Assembly: GCF_008974245.1 (NCBI RefSeq) | Contig: NZ_BBZI01000005.1 | Location: 654,180 to 718,179, forward strand | DNA length: 64,000 nt | Source of the DNA: Streptomyces abyssomicinicus | GTDB lineage: Bacteria > Actinomycetota > Actinomycetes > Streptomycetales > Streptomycetaceae | Direction: 5' to 3' | Part shown: positions 61,892 to 64,000 of the stretch, in pieces | How the letters are laid out: each line of letters opens with the position of its first letter | Numbering within the stretch: position 1 is the stretch's first letter | Made by a program: the position numbers and the translations under genes | Notes under the pieces: model-generated | Told to the model about the DNA's origin: nothing | The model's input: only the letters and a program-made list of their open reading frames with translations | The model's database searches: none

Positions 61892-62446
61892 CGCCGTGCA
61901 CGTCGAGCAGCAGTCCCCGCAGTCCCGGCCGTCCCCGCCGTCACCGTGGGACCGGCTCACGCGCCCCACGTACCTCCTGGGCCCCACACGTCCGGCCGGG
62001 CGGGCGCGCCCGCCCCGCCGCAGGGCGCCCGGCCCGCGAGGGGGCGGACGGAGGAACCGCCCGCACGTCTTGACGCGGGCCGCCCACGGGCCGACACTCC
62101 GTGCAGGAAACCCTGGTGAAGTGGTGGGGAATCATGGGCAGTTCCACGCTGGACCTCGGGAGCGACACCGTCCGTGTCGCCGTCCGGCCGCTTCCCCTGC
62201 TGACGTCCCGTCGCCACATCGATCTCATGCGCGTGTGCAGTGCGACAAGGCGCCCCCACGGCGGTGTCCTCGCCCCCGGTCATGCCTGACCGGCCGCACA
62301 GGAACCGCTTCCCCGGCCCGTCAGGCCGTGCCCCGGCCCCGTGAGGCCCTTGTCCCGGTCCCTCAAGGAACCGCGTCCCGGCCGCGCCGGTCCCGTCGCG
62401 TGCCGTCGCCTTCCCGCACCCGTGCCCGAGCATCCCAGGGAGATCC
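61892..62446. other. Leader region of the glutathione-transferase-like gene
   Basis: 555 bp between the mannanase terminator and the next large gene. Apart from the probable leader peptide at 62134-62289 I see no gene. Between the leader stop and ATG 62447 there are about 157 bp with several CCCGGTC/CCGTGAGG-type partial repeats, long enough for an attenuator, but I could not fold a clear pair of alternative hairpins by eye. Confidence 0.5.
62134..62289 (+). CDS. Putative regulatory leader peptide (RRHIDLxRV type)
   Basis: A 51-codon frame carries TSRRHIDLMRVCSATRRP near its end. The SRRHIDLxRV.SA pattern is that of short actinobacterial leader peptides found before sulfur- and cysteine-related genes. 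Start ATG 62134 follows GTGGGGAAT; the frame is open to a GTG at 62101. It sits 157 bp before the glutathione-transferase-like gene in the same direction. In such leaders translation of the conserved C-terminal part, which includes Cys, is thought to sense amino-acid supply. Family match is by eye; the start is uncertain. Confidence 0.6.
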   Translation: MGSSTLDLGSDTVRVAVRPLPLLTSRRHIDLMRVCSATRRPHGGVLAPGHA

Positions 62447-63328
62447 ATGTCCTCCGCCACACCCCCGTCCGCCGTGCCGTCGTTCCGTGGCCGGATCGGC
62501 CGTGACGCGCGCAGCGGCTACTACGCCGCGTCGCACCGCTACCGGCTCCACCTCTCGCTCTCGTGTCCCGACTGCCTCCAGATCGCCGTCACGCACGGCC
62601 TCCTCGGCCTCGACGACACCCTTCCGCTGACCCTGCTGCCCGCGGTGCCCGACGCGCCCGGCGGGGGCCACCGGGCCCTGCGGCCCCTGTACGAGGCCAG
62701 CTCCCACCTGTACCCCGGCCCGGCCGTCGCGCCGGTTCTCAGCGACCGGTGGACCGGGCGGATCGTCAGCACCCACACCCCCGACATCCTGCGCGACATG
62801 ATCCGGCACTTCGGCGGCCCCGGCCCGGGCCTCCACCCGGGCGACGCCGCGGAGGCGATCGCGGGCGTGGGCCGGCTCTGCGAGGAGGACATCACCGCGG
62901 CCGCCCAGCGCGCCGGGCAGTCCGGTGCGCCGGACCCCGCGGAGCGCGACGCCGCGCTGGCCACCCTGCTGGGCGCGCTGGACGCGCTGGAGAGCAGGCT
63001 CGGCCGCCAGGAGTACGTGGCGGGCGACCGGCTCACCCTCGCCGACGTGCAGGCGTGGGTGACGCTGCTGCAGCTCGACACGGTGCACCGCCACCACCTC
63101 GACGCCGCCGCGGTGCACCGGATCACGGACCACCCGCGGCTGTGGGCCTACGCGCGGAGGCTGGCCGCGCACCCGGCCTTCGGCGTCCACCTCGACCTCG
63201 ACGGCATCGCGCGCAGGCATCACGCCCACTGCCGGGGCGAGGAGGCGGCGGGCGCGGCGGTACAGATCGTGGACTGGGCGGCCTACGCGTGCCGGGAGGC
63301 CGCCGAGCCGGTGCGGCAGGTCGGCTGA
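62447..63328 (+). CDS. Glutathione S-transferase-like protein (glutathionyl/mycothiol-hydroquinone reductase type)
   Basis: The 293-aa protein has a thioredoxin-like N-terminal domain with HLSLSCPDCLQIAV near residue 38 (family active-site Cys, usually in a CPWA context). The helical GST C-terminal domain has YVAGDRLTLADVQAWVTLLQLD near residue 190 and HPRLWAYARRLAAHPAF near 230. It resembles the ECM4/YqjG branch, which reduces glutathionyl-hydroquinones; in actinomycetes the thiol would be mycothiol. CPDC instead of CPWA is unusual and gives a CxxC pair. ATG 62447 follows AGGGAGATCC. Confidence 0.8.
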   Translation: MSSATPPSAVPSFRGRIGRDARSGYYAASHRYRLHLSLSCPDCLQIAVTHGLLGLDDTLPLTLLPAVPDAPGGGHRALRPLYEASSHLYPGPAVAPVLSDRWTGRIVSTHTPDILRDMIRHFGGPGPGLHPGDAAEAIAGVGRLCEEDITAAAQRAGQSGAPDPAERDAALATLLGALDALESRLGRQEYVAGDRLTLADVQAWVTLLQLDTVHRHHLDAAAVHRITDHPRLWAYARRLAAHPAFGVHLDLDGIARRHHAHCRGEEAAGAAVQIVDWAAYACREAAEPVRQVG

Positions 63329-63336
63329 CCGGCCCC

Positions 63337-63363
63337 GCGGGGCGTCCGCGACGGACGCCCCGC
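63337..63363. terminator. Hairpin terminator, 12-bp stem
   Basis: Arms 63337-63348 and 63352-63363 are perfectly complementary with a 3-nt loop, 8 bp past the GST-like gene. Short GGGTCACCCGCA repeats follow (63369-63400). Confidence 0.85.
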
Positions 63364-63401
63364 AGGGGTGGGTCACCCGCAGGGTCACCCGCAGGGGCGG
63401 G

Positions 63402-64000
63402 TCACGCGCGGGCCCCCGACGGCCCGCTCGCCACGTCCCGGGCCCCGAGGACGGGCTCCCCGGGCGCGGGGGCCGGGTACGAGGCCAGCGACCGCAGCAG
63501 ACTGCGGGCGGTGGCGTCGTTCTGCTGGAAGGAGGGCGCGTCGGTGCGGGGCCTGGCGAAGGCGCCGACGGCACGCTGGTTGGTCGTCACCCCGAGGGCC
63601 ATGCGACGCGGATGCGGGCGGCCGCCCAGCCGGGGGTCGACCAGGCGGCCGTCCGGGGACGAGACGGTGAGCAGTCCGGACCGGTGGGTGTGGGTGGCGT
63701 CGGCGAGGACCTCCTCCGCCACCGCCCGCCTGGCCCGCAGGTCCCGCAGGAGCGGGTCCGCGGTGAGGTGCACGGAGGAGCCGGGGAGGCGCGCCTCCAC
63801 CAGGGCCGTGGCGTGCACGACGTGCCCGGGGACGGTCGGGCCGGTGCCGGTGAACGTGCCGGTCTCCTCGTCGGTGCCGATCCGCAGGCCGGCGCCCAGG
63901 AACCGGACCACGCCGGCCTCGGACAGGGCCAGGAGCTGCCGCAGCCGGAAGCCGGGCGGGCCGGAGGCGAAGAAGCTGAAGAACCCCTGCCACCAGCCGT
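63402..64000 (-). CDS. FAD/NAD(P)-binding protein, C-terminal part (5' end outside window)
   Basis: The frame is open from the right edge and ends at 63402, about 199 codons. It begins GWWQGFFSFFASGPPGFRL and continues RQLLALSEAGVVRFLGAGLRIG, then VVHATALVEARLPG and DGRLVDPRLGGRPHPRRMALGVTTNQR. These blocks match the C-terminal half of the large FAD/NAD(P)-binding proteins of actinomycetes, often tied to secondary metabolism. The FAD-binding N-terminus is not in the window, so the assignment rests on the tail. Converges with the GST-like gene. Confidence 0.75.
   Translation of the reverse strand, partial: GWWQGFFSFFASGPPGFRLRQLLALSEAGVVRFLGAGLRIGTDEETGTFTGTGPTVPGHVVHATALVEARLPGSSVHLTADPLLRDLRARRAVAEEVLADATHTHRSGLLTVSSPDGRLVDPRLGGRPHPRRMALGVTTNQRAVGAFARPRTDAPSFQQNDATARSLLRSLASYPAPAPGEPVLGARDVASGPSGARA

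Overview
The window is chromosomal DNA of a Streptomyces or close relative. The base composition is very GC-rich (roughly 70-75% by eye), codons end almost always in G or C, GTG starts are common, genes often overlap by 4 bp, and most neighbours belong to families typical of streptomycetes. I found no tRNA or rRNA gene, insertion sequence, prophage gene or CRISPR array. Both ends cut through genes.

Layout. 0.3-5.2 kb: a small regulator pair, a 2H phosphoesterase, and a purine-degradation operon (OHCU decarboxylase, 5-hydroxyisourate hydrolase, urate oxidase, guanine or 8-oxoguanine deaminase). 5.2-13 kb: housekeeping genes (exonuclease, MFS pump with HxlR regulator, large TerD-like protein, DUF488, DUF6204, methyltransferase). 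13-20 kb: AlaA-type aminotransferase, membrane acyltransferase, a secreted von Willebrand-A protein with its coupled partner, then two NIS siderophore synthetases around a DUF1349 gene. 22-24 kb: Tudor-like/DUF3140 pair and a HipA-like kinase. 24-31 kb: malate synthase, a MobA-like nucleotidyltransferase, the IclR repressor (AllR type), allantoinase and allantoicase. Together with the 2-5 kb operon these cover urate to allantoate and on to ureidoglycolate, with malate synthase consuming the glyoxylate. The same 19-bp palindrome lies before both purine operons. 31-39 kb: an orphan P450, then an inositol-type oxidoreductase, GntR regulator, sugar ABC importer, ROK kinase and a membrane protein. 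39-45 kb: an SNF2 helicase coupled to a SWIM zinc-finger protein that carries a long glycine-rich expansion.

45-54 kb: a secreted tripeptidyl-peptidase-like hydrolase, then a sulfatase island. It has three exported sulfatases with the CxPxR formylglycine motif, their formylglycine-generating enzyme in the middle, and a carbohydrate-binding C-terminus on the last one. It is followed by a frameshifted GlxA-type regulator. 55-58 kb: a purine permease (NCS2/AzgA) and a divergent XRE regulator. 58-62 kb: divergent GH10 xylanase and GH5 mannanase, both with CBM2, separated by 727 bp carrying two perfect CebR-type operators and xylanase-type palindromes. 62-64 kb: a probable short leader peptide, a glutathione-transferase-like gene, and the end of an FAD/NAD(P)-binding protein.

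The most notable non-gene feature is the number of short tandem repeats with regular units (8, 13, 15, 18, 23, 27 bp). They occur between genes and, in the SWIM gene and one siderophore synthetase, inside coding sequence. The purine degradation genes, MobA-like protein, permease and malate synthase form one physiological theme. The sulfatases, xylanase and mannanase form a second, polysaccharide breakdown outside the cell.
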